Shown here: piece after piece, positions 25,151 through 38,680 of the stretch
Position numbering within the stretch: the stretch's first letter is position 1
Layout of the letters: each line of letters begins with the position of its first letter
Origin: Rotaria sp. Silwood1
Lineage: Eukaryota > Rotifera > Eurotatoria > Philodinida > Philodinidae
Direction of reading: 5' to 3'
NCBI GenBank assembly: GCA_905250075.1
Contig: CAJNOP010000185.1
Location: 279,639-343,638 of the forward strand
Length of the DNA stretch: 64,000 bases
The notes under the pieces: model-generated
Told to the model about the DNA's origin: nothing
Seen by the model: the letters and a program-made list of their open reading frames with translations, nothing else
The model's database searches: none
Translations under genes and position numbers: made by a program

Positions 25151-25340
25151 AAAATCAAGTCGTTTACAACTGTATAAACTTGTTTTAGATATTTAAAAAA
25201 TGCAGCTAAAATTATAAAATATATATAAACTTTGTTTGTTTAAAAAATTGTAATATTTTGAGACCTTCTGATATCAGTCATAATTGTTAGACAGGCACAA
25301 GAATTCCATTTTATTTTTGTTTTTATTATCTTCTTTAAAT

Positions 25341-25346
25341 AATAAA
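25341..25346 (+). terminator. Candidate poly(A) signal of the MFS gene
   Basis: AATAAA, about 190 bp after the stop codon, in strongly AT-rich DNA. Confidence 0.35.
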
Positions 25347-25857
25347 ATTATATTTCTATATGACTTATCATACTGTATGAAATTACATATATCGATTAAT
25401 ATGAATAGCGTACAACAATATATATAAATATATTTGTTGTTAAATAGATATTAATAATCAAGTATTAATTTTTTTTGATACAATTAAGCAATAAATGAAT
25501 GAAATCAGTAATTATTAATATTCTTTATAGAATAAAAAAAAACTAAAACAAAAAGAAGTTTTATATGTGTCTGATGAGGATGCCTAACATGATTATATTT
25601 CAAAATATTATAATTTATTAAATTTCATGTAGAGGTTTAAGTGAATGTTTCACATGAAAACATGATTGTAATTCATTAAATAGTGAAAGCAATAATAGTT
25701 AGTAGGAACCTAATTAAATAAAATATATCGACATATCTTAGAATTCTTTTTTATGTAATTTCGACTGTACATTAATAAAATCGCACTGCCATCGTTATGG
25801 TACATGTAGTCATAATAATTTGGCTACGTTGGAGTTCGATGCTTCGTTAGACATTTT

Positions 25858-26228
25858 TAGGGATGCACCAATTCCGATTCCAACCAATTCCAATTCCTAT
25901 TCGTCACTAGGAATTGGCGGAATTGGAATCGGAATTGATTGGAATCGGTTGGAATTGGTTGGAATCGGAATTGGAACTAATTAGAATTGGCAAGAATTGG
26001 AATTGGAATTGGTCGGAATTGGTTTTTTTAAAATCGTTGATTTCGCACATATTTCGAGAAATCGTCGATCGATCACCAATTTTTTCGGACCGATTCCAAA
26101 CCAATTCCAATTCCGACCAACTCCAATCCCAATTCTTGCAGACTCCAACCAATTCCGACCAATTCCAAATCCAATTCCGATAATTCTAGGAATTGGAATT
26201 GGTCGGAATTTGAATTGGTGCATCCCTA
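25858..26228. mobile_element. hAT-like MITE built of GGAATT-type repeats, 8-bp target duplication
   Basis: The 371-bp element starts TAGGGATGCACCAATTC and ends with the complement GAATTGGTGCATCCCTA (one mismatch inside). It is flanked by a perfect 8-bp duplication GACATTTT at 25850-25857 and 26229-26236. TAGGGATG ends with 8-bp duplications are typical of hAT. The interior is many copies of an AATTGG/AATTCC motif in opposing orientations, so it can fold on itself. All ORFs here on both strands are repeat artefacts. Confidence 0.85.
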
Positions 26229-28247
26229 GACATTTTATAGATACGTTAAGAAAAAAAGTAGGCATTGATAGAATTCGTCAATATAATCCAAATCTTCTTC
26301 ATCAATCGTCAGAATACGATATGTAAGAAGAAAATATTTTTTTGAGATAGTTATTGATGCTACACAGCAGAATAAAAGTAGGTAAATGAACAAATCCTTT
26401 TGTTCTTTTGTATATAGTTGCATACTTTGAAAATAGATTTTATTATTCTTTCAGTATTAATTTAATTATCGGGTTTTTATTTGTTCCAGTCTATAGATAA
26501 AATGAAGCGAATTGAGAAATAAAATCTCTTTCTCTCTGTCTTTTTGTCTCATTTGTTGTTCATGTTTCAGAATAAAAATGTGACTGCCGTCACAGAATTC
26601 ACTGAACGTAGAAGACGATTTTATACCTCCTTTCGCTCATATAACTAATATTAATTATGAATTGGCCTTTTCATTTGACTTGTATTCAAAGGATAACTGT
26701 AAACATTTTTTGTAAATATTCTTTATATTTCTCAATACATGAATGCATAGTATTTTTCTACTCGCTTGCTCTTCATCTTTCACTGAAACTGCAATCATTT
26801 TCATACTAATCTGCATATCTTTCGCATAAATAAAAAAAACTTACACATCGATGATTTGTCCTAGGCAAATGTTCTAAAGTCTGTACGATGCATTACTCTA
26901 TGTTTCTATAACTTTCTCACAATATTTGTTTCCCAGTTTAAATATATATATATATGTACATGCGTAAGTGGTTTGTTTTTCTCCGATATTTTTTAGTATA
27001 TTTCACTATCTCAATGAACTATAGTCCGATATTAGTTAAAACAAAAATAAAGCAAGGTAGATAATTGATCAAATATGAAACAATATGATTTACATATTAA
27101 ATTCACAAGAACCTTGTGAATGTAAAATATATGTCAAATATGCATAGAAGTACGAAAATAATGAATTAGCCTTTCAAAAGTGAGTGTGAAAAAACGAAGT
27201 CCTAGACATAACTAATATTTCTTCAGTATCCAAGAATGAATACCTCTCCTTATTGACTCTTTGATTCTGGCAAAACTCATTATAATGAATCATTAGTTAG
27301 ATCGACGTGGATTTTTACAACCCCACAACGAAATGTGAGATAGAAATCAATACATAATATCAATTGATGTTGACAACAGCTTGAAAAGAAACACATCCAA
27401 CAACTGCTGACAATTTTTGATCAAACTAATTAAGCTAATGATCTTTGTTCAACGTCTATAATCATAATTATGAGAAAAGATAACTAGGGCAACAACGGAG
27501 ACAAAAAGAAGCGTGAATCTTTGATAACGTTATAAAATATAAAGAAATAAAAGTAAATGGCAATTTTACCTCCGTCACATTTCAATGAAATTCCTACAGA
27601 ATAAGACTTTCTCGTATCCTATACCCTAACCTACCCTATGATTTCCATGTCAGTTCAATACAAATTCTTCTTCATCATAACTCAATTTTGCTTGAACATA
27701 ATGACTGCCTTCATCTAAACTAGAAAGATGTCAGAATCAGAAGAGTCTTCGAAGTTGCTTACAAGAAAACGCTGAGCAATTGAACAACACTCTAATTCTG
27801 CTCTAAACATTGTTTTGTATCTTCTTTACTCTACTCTACAGGACTCTAATTCCCATCATTATCATTGATGATATCAGCATACATACAAGAAACTTCTTGT
27901 GTTTATCGACTGTCTTATTTATAAAGGACAAACTGTTTATGCGTATTAATAAACGTTGAAGCATCACTGCGAAAAAGCAACACATGCTTGCTCTCTTTGT
28001 AATAAAGGTAATTTCTTTTCAACAAATCCAAAAAAATGAAGGTTATCATGTTGTGTAATCAAATAAATGCTAGCGTTTTTTTTTATTATTTAATTTTTCT
28101 CATTCGTAGTTTTCTTGTCAAGTTACATATACAAAACAAATAAATATAAGAAAACGAATTGTATATGCACTAGTATTGAAAAAATATATAACTGAGTTCT
28201 AAATATTGATAATAATAAAAAAAGAAATATAATAGACAGATAATCGA

Positions 28248-29484
28248 CTAAAAACGACGATAATTATTCGGTGTTGTAGTGTTATTTATTGCTGAATTAG
28301 CACGCGGAGCAGGTCCAGGAGTAAATTTAACAGGTGCTTTTGTTGGTCGAATTGTACTAAGTTGACCACTAAAAAAAGAAAGAAAGTAGATATAATAGTA
28401 TTTGAAAGTATGATAATTTATGCATGTGATGCTCAAGATTATTTGTGTCAAGATGAGAAACTTTGAAGTGTAAGCCATAGTTTTACATAGCTGCATTCAA
28501 AAAAAAAGTTTTTCTTATTATTTCATAAGACTTTCCTTCTTCATTTCTGGAAACATCTGAATTGAACTGCAAAAATAATATCATATCAATCGCTATACTC
28601 AAATTGACTTTTTCTACTCTTCAAAAATGAGTTAAAATAATGAATTATCTTAAGTTCAGTGAGAAAATCTATGTAAAGGTTGCTCTATAGAAGTAATCTG
28701 TCGAAAGACTAAAATAGAAGTTTCTTTACATGGTATGCGTTGATATGACTTAGTGTTTAATGCTCAAACGAGGCTTCAATTCATCTATTAGAAGAAGTAA
28801 TCGATCATATTGAATATTATATAAGACATGTTTCAACACCCTTCTTGATAAATGAAGGCCACATGAAGCTCATATTAACCTTTGTCAATAATTAGTCTTG
28901 AAATTAGTACAATATAATGCCATTATTCACATTATAGAATGTATCAAGTAATTTTCTCTAAATGTATTCATATCGACTCATGTATAATTGATATTTGTTA
29001 TATATGTATTTCCATGAAATGTTAATTCATGGGTTATTCAAATTTAACTGTTTTCTATCTCGAATAACTTTCCTGTGATTTCTCAGTAGGAACAACATAT
29101 TGAGTCTATAGTCGACACTATAAACAGATAAGTAGAGCATCATACCGTCGAAGAATAAGTTGTAATCGTAATGCATTTCGAATAATATTTTCTGCATCTT
29201 CATGTTTCATTAAATTTGTATCTAGTCCCTCAATAAAAGCAAGGCCATCGCCAACATGAAGTTTATTGTGTGATGGTGAATTGGATATTACCTATGTTTA
29301 TAGTAAAGAACAAAGAGAGAGATGATTTGTTTGTCTTTCAAAAAAGAGACGATGAAATACAAACCTTTTTAATTGACAACGGCAATCGAAAATCAGCTCC
29401 ACCTTGAAGACGAAAGCCCCAACTTTGATCTAAACTCGATCGTTCTAGTAGTACAGGTACTGTAGGCAGTAATGACAAATCCAT
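28248..29484 (-). CDS. Small PDZ-domain protein, PDLIM/ZASP-type PDZ without LIM domains
   Basis: Three exons, 29484-29365, 29291-29146 and 28368-28248, give 128 aa. The PDZ domain occupies about residues 5-90. WGFRLQGG at 22-29 is the carboxylate-binding loop, followed by FRLPLSIKKV, HVGDGLAFIEG and the helix HEDAENIIRNALRLQLIL. The best-fitting family by eye is the N-terminal PDZ of PDLIM/ZASP/Enigma proteins, which binds alpha-actinin tails at actin structures. The tail of about 40 residues is Pro/Asn-rich, contains no LIM domain, and ends at a stop codon. The 777-bp second intron (28369-29145) holds nothing recognisable. LIM-less isoforms exist in this family; whether a LIM-encoding exon is lost or lies elsewhere is unknown. 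Confidence 0.8.
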
Positions 29485-32400
29485 TGTTTTTTTCTTTGTC
29501 TAGAACTTGGATATAATTCTTGCGGTTATATTCTACGACTATTTTCTTGTCTCCTCTTTAATAGGATGGCGCGTCGCTCAGTTGTGCATTTTCTATTAGC
29601 CTTTTCTCTTCTTATTCTTATTCTTATTCTTCTTTTTCTATTATTGCTGAAAGAAATGAGAGACCTTGTCCTTAGTCATGTCCAAATAATATTTGTAAGA
29701 TCATCGTTTGTATATATGCGTCTGTACACACTAAGCGTAGCACATAATCTTCGCTGTATTATGATTATTATTTGTAATGGTACGATATATATGTATTATG
29801 GGAATGCAAGAGTAAGAAACGATGAAAACGTCAAGGAGGAGACGATGTAGATATCTATAATTTTTTTGTCCTATTTCTCTTTCTTTCTCTCTCAAATAAA
29901 TATGCTGCAGAAACGAGCAGAACTATCTTACTAGTAACTTTCATACAGTATATAGTCTGATTATGAGCGTTTAATAGTAATTATGACTGTGCTTTTGATT
30001 ATGTCCGCATCAAGAATATTATGCTCAGCTGTTATCTAATTGAGATTTTACATTAGATATAAACTGTTAGTTGTCAATTTTATTGTTTGAGAAACATCGT
30101 GATCAATTAATGAAATGATAATTTCTACAGTTAGAATTAATATTTTATTGGAAACTATAGTCTATATTTGACCTGACAAAAAAGAAACATACTTATAAGT
30201 TGACAAAAATAGTCATGTTTCTTTCGAAGAAAATATCGATTCTATAAAATGATTATCTCTGTCAACTAGATAGATCAAAAATAACCTTGATCTAAAATAG
30301 CACTCACTGGTATCTTTCCTGTATGAAAATGAATACTTTATTTGAAGAAATACTTATCGTTCAAGAATTAACTGAATCAATGATTTTCCAATAATAAATA
30401 TAAGCAAACTCAAGCATTAGCACTATTAATAAAATGTTCATAAGAACATCACAATATAATAATTTTCTTAGAATGTTTTTTTTATATTGAAACTTTCGTT
30501 TTTTAATTTATTAATTGGTCTCAATAAAAATGTTAGCTTGTTCAACATGTCAGCTTGAGTTTTAGAAATACAAATCATGTACATAGAGAAACAACTGACA
30601 CAGCAATCAATAATTGTCTATCCAGAATGCATATGTATGCGTGTTATTTGTTGTAGGCCTAAATGCCTTGTGCTTGAACATCAGTATGTGATATTGTAAT
30701 ACTGTCTTTTTCCGCTTGTCCAGTTTTTATAATTGTTCATCAATCTATTTGATTGAATACGTGTACAGGCATTGATTTTAACAATAAGTTATTCCCAATA
30801 GTATTTCTCTCGCCAAAAAATATATTAGTACGACTTGCGTCATTGCATATTAATATCTTAAACAAATAAACGTCTATGTGCTTATTCCTTTATTACTTAC
30901 ATATTTGATTTGATCGAAAAATGCTCAATACTTTAATCGTGTTCGGATTATTTTTAATCATGATTAAGAATTTTTCAAAAATCACTAATTACTTTTAAAC
31001 ATTGAAATGAGATGAATTGATAAAAATAAAATAGATACAAATAGTATTGATGTGTTCTTATCAATGATGTAAGGTCTCCAAATCAATGATATTAATCTGT
31101 TTTTATCAAGACTAGTTTTGTTTAGAATTTTTACAATAGATAACTAATGTGTATTATTGTGATTGTGCAAAAATTGATGGTTTCACAAGATTCTGAAATA
31201 GGAATTTTCCTAAATTTTTTTTTTCTTATTTAGTTCTTTGAATTTCATCAAAAGAGAAATTCATTTCGATATTTGAATTCGTTTCTGTTACACATTGCAT
31301 AAGAATCAGCTATTAAAATCCATAACATAAGTGTAACTTTACAACGAAGATAATAATCAAGACTTTCACTAAACTTCAATTTTCTTATAACAAGAATGAG
31401 AGAATATTACAGAATGATGTTCTTCGTCCTGATAGAACAAACGATCCTTCTACGTCCAGTCTGCACAATGATCTTTTCATTACTTTTATGACAAGAATAT
31501 TGACTTGTCTATATATGAGGTACAATGTCAAATATCATGGACGTATTGCTTATACAAAAATTATATACAATATAATCATGTTAATAAATCTTATCACATG
31601 TTATGCAGTAGATATGAAATGAACAATAAAGAAAGACACTTGGCATCTATAACATAAACAAAACAATAATAAAACAAGCATAAAAATACAGAATTCAAAA
31701 TGTAATCAATATAAATAGATCGACAACAAGAAATCGAATTTTTCTTTTTATTATTTTTTCTCAAATTTCTTGTATTAACAAATAAATCATATGCTATCAA
31801 TGTGACTTGATGATAAATGTGTTTGTCTTGTAGTAAATGCCAATCTAGCTGAGCTAACCAAACTTTCTAACGAAGCATTAATCACTAGTATCACATATAA
31901 TCTTCTAGTTACTAGTAGTTATAATGAAACGTCAGGATAAGTTTCATCACTTGACCAGAATTTCATTTGATCACGATCAATTAATTGATTAAAATATCAT
32001 ATGATGATCTCTGATGATAATTTTAGTTTGTAATCATATTATAGTGTTTGTTTCATAATAACTTTTATTACATCAATTGTCATTCAAAGACAATGGTATC
32101 TTATAGAAATTTTTATGAAAAATATGTTCTTGTGCAAAAAAAAAATTATAAGAAAAAATAACATACAAATGATGACAAAAATTTACATGTACACATATCG
32201 ATTTGACTAGATTTAAACAAGTACTTTTCTAAATCAATTTTTACTCTCGTATGTGTGTAAGAAATAAACAAAAAAAAAAGGATAAAATGAAAATAATATT
32301 ATTATTCTTCTTCATGCGTGTTAATACATTCATCTTAAAACTATCAAGTTGATTCGATGGAGATTTCTAATCGAATACGTTCGAAAAGAATTAATGAAGA

Positions 32401-33531
32401 AATTATGTATTAGAAACAAGGTCGAAATTCTAAAACAAAAAGTAATTTGTAACTTCATCTGAAATTGTGATATATAAATAAGCATAAGACGAGACATTTT
32501 TCAATAATGGTACAACAAATTAAGTGCTTTCCTTACTTTGTAAAGTAGTGTCCTGCACAGTTACCACATTTCGCAATCGAACCGGAACCGAAGTTAATCA
32601 GCATCCAGCAGATACTTTCACAGTTACAATACAATTTTCACACTTTTACTTTATATGAAAAAGTCAATTGTTTAGATTATTTCACAAACAATAACAGAAG
32701 GAAGAGATTATCTTAAATTCTATGAAAACGCAATTCATTTGGTTATTGTTGATGATGTTAGTATGGAGCGCAATATTGATGCCAAACTTGATAAAGGTGG
32801 ACACATAGATGAATGCTTTTTCTAGCACGATAATATATGCTCACCTTTTTTTTTGATAATTCATGTTCATCTCCATGTATTCAGTTACTTCATCATATGA
32901 TTCATTATCATTTTTAGATTAATTCTCATTAAAAACGAATTTTATCAGTGGAACAATATCGCTTTTCCCCTTTGTGTTCTATTCTCAAGTACATGAAATT
33001 GCTCGGTTTTCTACTCCTATGCTTTGGTGTAATGTAGCAGTTTGAAAAAGTAAAAATATTTTGAAACGTCAAAATCTCATGAACTGTTAGTTCGAATATG
33101 AGTTTATACTCTGACCCAAACCCACGCTCCGAGCCAGACACCAAGTACCCGATCGGGCTGGCAGCAAAACACTACTCGAAGACTTGAAATGAATGATGCT
33201 GGATATTAATTGGATTATCGGTTGACGACCGATGTGATATGAAATAGCATTATTTCAATAGAGGTCACTAAAAACTCATGTTTAATAGATAATTGGTTCA
33301 TTGATTCCATTCTCCCGCAAACCGTATTGGATAAATGCACAGTTCTCTGTTTCGTCAATTTGTCTTTTCTTCTATGCAACTTCCAATTCTTGACACTTAA
33401 TTCAATACATTTTAATGACAATTGACTATCTAAGTATATTTATATATCTATTTTAGATATGTTAGAAATTCTTCTTTATATCTATTCTTAGTATTTCTCT
33501 TAAGCATTAACAAAAAACTAAAACAAAAGAC
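29485..33531. other. Long intergenic region upstream of PDZ and RhoGAP genes
   Basis: About 4 kb between two divergent genes. It should hold both promoters. It is AT-rich, with no ORF showing conserved protein features; the hydrophobic ORF at 29566-29850 lacks coding character. No tRNA or clear repeat was seen. Confidence 0.5.
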
Positions 33532-36500
33532 ATGCGTAATTTTATAACAATTGAAGAAAAAGGTAGTGTTCGTGAATTTATTATTAGTGATCTTAATAGT
33601 ATCGGTTTACGTATTGATACAAATAAACATCGTAATGTAACCATTGGTCAAACATCTCCTCATATATCTAATAATTCAAAACATCAACGTGGAACACGTG
33701 TATTTAATGTACCTCTACATCAAATGGATACAATATCAGTACGAATAGATGATTTTGATTTGACAGTACCAATATTTTTACGATGGTGTTTTGATTGTAT
33801 ACGTCGTTCAATTAAACATGAAGGTCTCTTTCGAAAATCAGGTGGTTCTCAACGTGTTAAAGAACTTATGGTAAATTCTACTACTATAATTAGTTTATTT
33901 TTGTTTGAAACAAAAATGATTCATATTTTTTTTTGTTTTCTTCTTCTTCTATTGATTAGGCTCGTATGGAAGATAGTTGTTTAACACCTAGTTTAACATC
34001 ATCAAATACCGTATTTGATATTTGTTCATTGTTTAAAGAATTTCTTCGTCGTCTTACATATCCATTAATAACATATCCTATACAAGATCTTTTACTTGAT
34101 TGTTTTTCAATGCGTACAATATCATCAGATAAAAAACTTGATATTTATATTAATATTCTTTTACTTTTACCTGATGAACATTTACATGCACTTATTTATA
34201 TTTTACGTTTTTTATATGAAATAACATTAAATGAACGTGATAATAAAATGAATGCTAAAAATTTAGCTATTTGTGTTGGTCCTGGTATAATGCGTACATC
34301 AATTGATGGTAAAATAAATATTATGACTGAACAATGTGCAACAAATGTTAGTGATATTGTTGAAATATTAATTATAAATGCAACAAAAATTGGTTATGTA
34401 ACTGATTCAATATATGAACGTTCACAAATGCTTTTAGAAATGAGACAAAAAGAAATTGTACAAAATAGTGATGATAGTTTTGCTATTGAAAATGGAATAA
34501 GAAATGGTATTGGTGGTGGTAAAATAAATGAACAAATTAATGCAAAAAAACGACGAAGTGGTTCTGTTAAAGGTATTTTGATAAGATCTATAGTTGTTGT
34601 TTTCTTGATTTTTTTATAAAATCTTTATTATAGAGTTTCTTGTTCATATGACTAATCGACTTCGTCGTCGATCTGGTTCGAATAATGATAGTCGTGATCA
34701 AACAAATGCATTTCTAGATCGAAGTGGTAAATTATCATCATCTCATACACGTGAACATCGTTATCGTTATCAACAAAATAGTACTAATGGACATTGTTTA
34801 TCAGCATCAACGACTTCAACTACAACAACAAAACGAAAATCAAGTGATGATCCAAATGGTGGTAATTCAAAACGAGGGTAAAAGAAAAAAAACTTATTAG
34901 TTCGAATTCATTGATACTAATTAGAATTTAGAATGATTGCGGAAAAATGAATGAGCTTCATAATATTTTTTTTTTGAATATGTCTGACATTTTGAATGAA
35001 ACTTTTCTATAAGATAGACTTAAAATATGTATTCGCATCATTATTTTTGTATTTGTTTTGGCTTATTAAATAATTGTTATAATGTTTTCAAGTGTTATAT
35101 TTCATACAAAAAATATACTCGAACTAATGTCATATGACTATAAATCTATTGAAAAGAAGTCTATTGGATGGATACGAAAATTTAAATGAAAGAGATTTTC
35201 TCTTATTACTTTAACCTGAACAAGAGTAATAACGTATTTAAATATAATTCAATTCATCTGTTTTACATAAGATATTGATTGAAAAAAATTATTGTTCATT
35301 ACTCTGAAATCGAGCTTTTTAAAGTCAGAGCTCAATTTGATGCTTAATAATTGTTAGAAATACATGATCACATGATTTGTGGAAAAAAATTTTCAATAGA
35401 GAAAATACTTCGAAGGCACATTTATTGTACTGCATCCGTTATAAGAATCATTGACAAAGGAAATAACTTGTGACCCCGAATTTGCAGCTAGACGTGTGGC
35501 AATTCTCACTTGTATGAACGCTTTGTTTTTTAGAATTAGACTTTTTCACTCTTGTCGAATATGTGATTAGAGTTTGTTTTTTTTTTGCTGTAGTAAGATT
35601 GTACAAATTAAAATCATAAGAAATGCAAAATAGTTTTTAATTATTTAAATTTCTTGAAATCAAATAGAAAAAAAATTTTTTTTTTTGTTATTAGGAAAAC
35701 AAAAACATCATCACAAGAAAAAATTTCATTACCTAATACAAATCGTTTTACAAGTCCAATAACAGCATTTCGACGAAAAAAGAAAACATCAAATCATAAT
35801 AATGATCCCGGTATATTTCTTAATATATCTATATTATATATTTTTCTCTGTAAATCAATATTAAGGTTTTCCTTTCAAAATTGAACATTCACATTTACCA
35901 CAATTACTTCATTTTACTGATGAAGTTCCTGTACGTTTTATGAATACAATTGTTAATCCAACATCATCATCAACAACAACATCATCATCATCATTATCAA
36001 CAACAACTCCAAGTGGTTCAATGACAACATTAACAACATCAATGATGAGTAATGTTTCACTTGCACATGGTATTCTTCAACCATTATCAAACATACCATC
36101 TGAAACACCACCAACATTACTTCCAAATCTAATACCGATATCTTGTAATAATAAATCACTTGATACAAAAAAGTAGATAAATTAAAAATACAAACAAATC
36201 AATTCTTCGATTAATTTCTTTTTTTTTTAGACTTAATCTATTAGATTCATGGAAATGGTCAAAACCGACTCGTGTTAGTATTATAATCAACAAAGAAGAT
36301 ACACTAGATTTTTTGTTTTTTTAGAAAGTCGAACGAAAACCTCTTATAGCTATTCATGCTCCTATGTTAACAACATCAACAATTAATTCATCATCATTTA
36401 CTGAATCATCTCCATCACCAATTAAACCAACAGATAATTCAATACAAATATCAACACAACAAATAGGTGGAACATCATTACTTATGCATTCTAGTTTTGG

Positions 36501-38680
36501 TATACATCGTTGTCATTCTGATGATGTTACAAATACATCATATACAACAACAACATTTCGTCCACGTCGTTCAATATCATCAAGTAGTGGTCAACAACAA
36601 ACACGTCATATTGTTTGTATACATAATAATTATTCACATTCATTATCAAGTCAACAACAAATAACAAATGATGATGATAATAATAATAATCAACAAATAA
36701 AACATATAAATCATAATTTATCACAAGAACATGAAGATGATTCATTTGATGATGATGATGAAGATATTTCTAATGAACTTAATTTAGCTGTTGTTGTTGG
36801 TAATGAAGATATTCAATCATTAAAAGAATATACAAATGAACAAGTAAATAATGAAAATGGTTCACTTGATGTTGCATTTATTGATGAAACAGATTTAGAA
36901 CGAAATATAAGTCATAATAAACCAATTTATGATAATAATGATCAAATATTAATACAATCTAATAATATAAATATTGAATTAATAAATATAAAAAATCATG
37001 AAAATAAAATTTTATCACAAACAATAATAAATGAAAATAATATATCAATTTTAGTGGAAAAAACATTAAATAAAGATACTGAACTTGATGATATTTTACG
37101 ACAAAATGAAAATCGTTGTATTCGATTAACAGATTCAGATGTATGTTCAAAAAATTTCTTAAAAATAATAAGAAATATTTCATTTTATATTTATTAGGAT
37201 GAAGATTATGAAAATTTTCATATTAAAAAAACATCAGTATCAAATACAAATACTAGTAAGATTATATATATATATATTGTAACTCATAAATATAGATGAA
37301 AACAAACAAAACTCAATATCTCCAGTCTAGAATCTATGATAATTCTTCTCATTGTAAGCCCTAGAACTCAAAAAACGGAAGAAGCTAATGATGCGCTTGC
37401 TAACTTATCATTATAAAGTTCTTTAATGTAAATAATTTACATAATGATTGCTTGATTATATCATAAGTGCTTTTCCTTCTTGAGTTATAGAATTCATAAC
37501 GAGAAAATTATCATACTTTGCAATTCTGTTTCAATTCAAGCGAATTAAGTCAGACTAGTCTTGTGTATTCTACGTTTCTTATACAACCACATATATTAAT
37601 ATGAACTTTTAAAAATGGTTGAGATCAGAAGAGTGTTTTTAACGGGTCGTTTGAATATTGCTACTTGAAAACATTATTTATTGACGATTTACTTATGAAT
37701 AATAACTTTGAAGAATCTTCTATCATTGAAAGAAAAAATAGCCTGAAGATATTGAATATATTTATCATCTGTTCATTCAGTATAGTAATTATTTCTTTTT
37801 TTTTTTTTTCGTTTGTTCTTGTGTTACAGATGATATGAAATTAACAACACCAAAAATACCAGTTCGTCTTTCTTCATCAATATCAAATTTAGTTTCATCT
37901 TCTGACAATATTCTTCCATCATCAATATCTAAAGAACGTTCACATTCATGTTCAATAACTCAAGCATCTAATGGTTTCTTGCATACATTAAATACTAAAT
38001 CGACATCATTAAATCTTGAAGAGAATGATGAGGTAAACAAATATACCTAATTCACTTTCTTTTGTGTGTAAAATTCGAAGTTGTTTTTTCTTCTTTTTGT
38101 TGGACAATAATTCATTTCTTCTCCTTTTCTTTTCTTTTTTTTTTTTGTTTAATCTATATTTAATAAAATGTAAAAAATATCGTTTTTCCTAGACAATGAA
38201 AAAAAAAAAAAACAATTTTTCATTTATTTTTGTGTGTACCTTGTTGTTTAGAATGTTAGTCTACACAATAGTGGTCGAGAAAGTATTCTTATACTTAAAG
38301 ATAAATTAGCTGGTTGTGTACACAAACAAGTACATGCATTTGAACAATGTTCATCAGAAAAAATACATAATCAATCGATTACACCATCAGTAACCTTGAA
38401 ATTATCATCAAAAGAAAGAAATGAAGATAATAGAAGTAGATTTACTATTCCATTAATGAATATACCTGAACAACGTATTATTGAAGAAGCATTAATAAAT
38501 GGTAATAAAATTGTTTTATCAGGAACTAGAACTGATCATGTAGCACGTTCAGTAAAACGTTTACAAAATAGTTCAATACGACGATGGAAAAAACGAACAA
38601 AAGAATTAGAAAAATGTCATCAATCATCTACACCATATCGTTTATTAAATAAGAAGAAAATTGAAAACAAAAAACTATAA
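33532..38680 (+). CDS. ARHGAP11A: RhoGAP-domain protein, ARHGAP11A-like
   Basis: Ten exons: 33532-33870, 33960-34572, 34634-34877, 35695-35810, 35866-36172, 36231-36273, 36325-37140, 37198-37255, 37830-38032, 38252-38680; 1055 aa in one frame. The RhoGAP domain spans about residues 55-260: FNVPLHQMDT, IPxFL-like VPIFLRWCFD, and EGLFRKSGG with the arginine finger at R101. KEFLRRLTYPLI, NKMNAKNLAICVGPGIM and the final helix follow. The short N-terminus with a helix and the basic block KKRRSGSVKEFL after the domain match ARHGAP11A in layout; human ARHGAP11A acts on RhoA in cell division. The rest is Ser/Thr/Asn-rich and disordered, with a basic C-terminus (SSIRRWKKRTKELEK). Introns at 34878-35694 and 37256-37829 are long and empty. 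RhoGAP identity is firm; the subfamily is likely. Confidence 0.83.

Larger units (their letters stand above)
25151..28247. other. Intergenic region between MFS and PDZ genes
   Basis: Both flanking genes end toward this 3.1-kb stretch. Besides the MITE at 25858-26228 it holds AT-rich DNA with no coding exon or RNA gene that could be supported. Confidence 0.5.

Noticed and set aside
25907-26326. Several ORFs on both strands rich in Asn, Gln, Trp and Ser
   Set aside because: Translation of the AATTGG/AATTCC repeat interior of the MITE.
29566-29850. 94-aa hydrophobic ORF upstream of the PDZ gene
   Set aside because: Leu/Ile run from a CTTATTCTT-type repeat; no conserved feature or coding-like composition.
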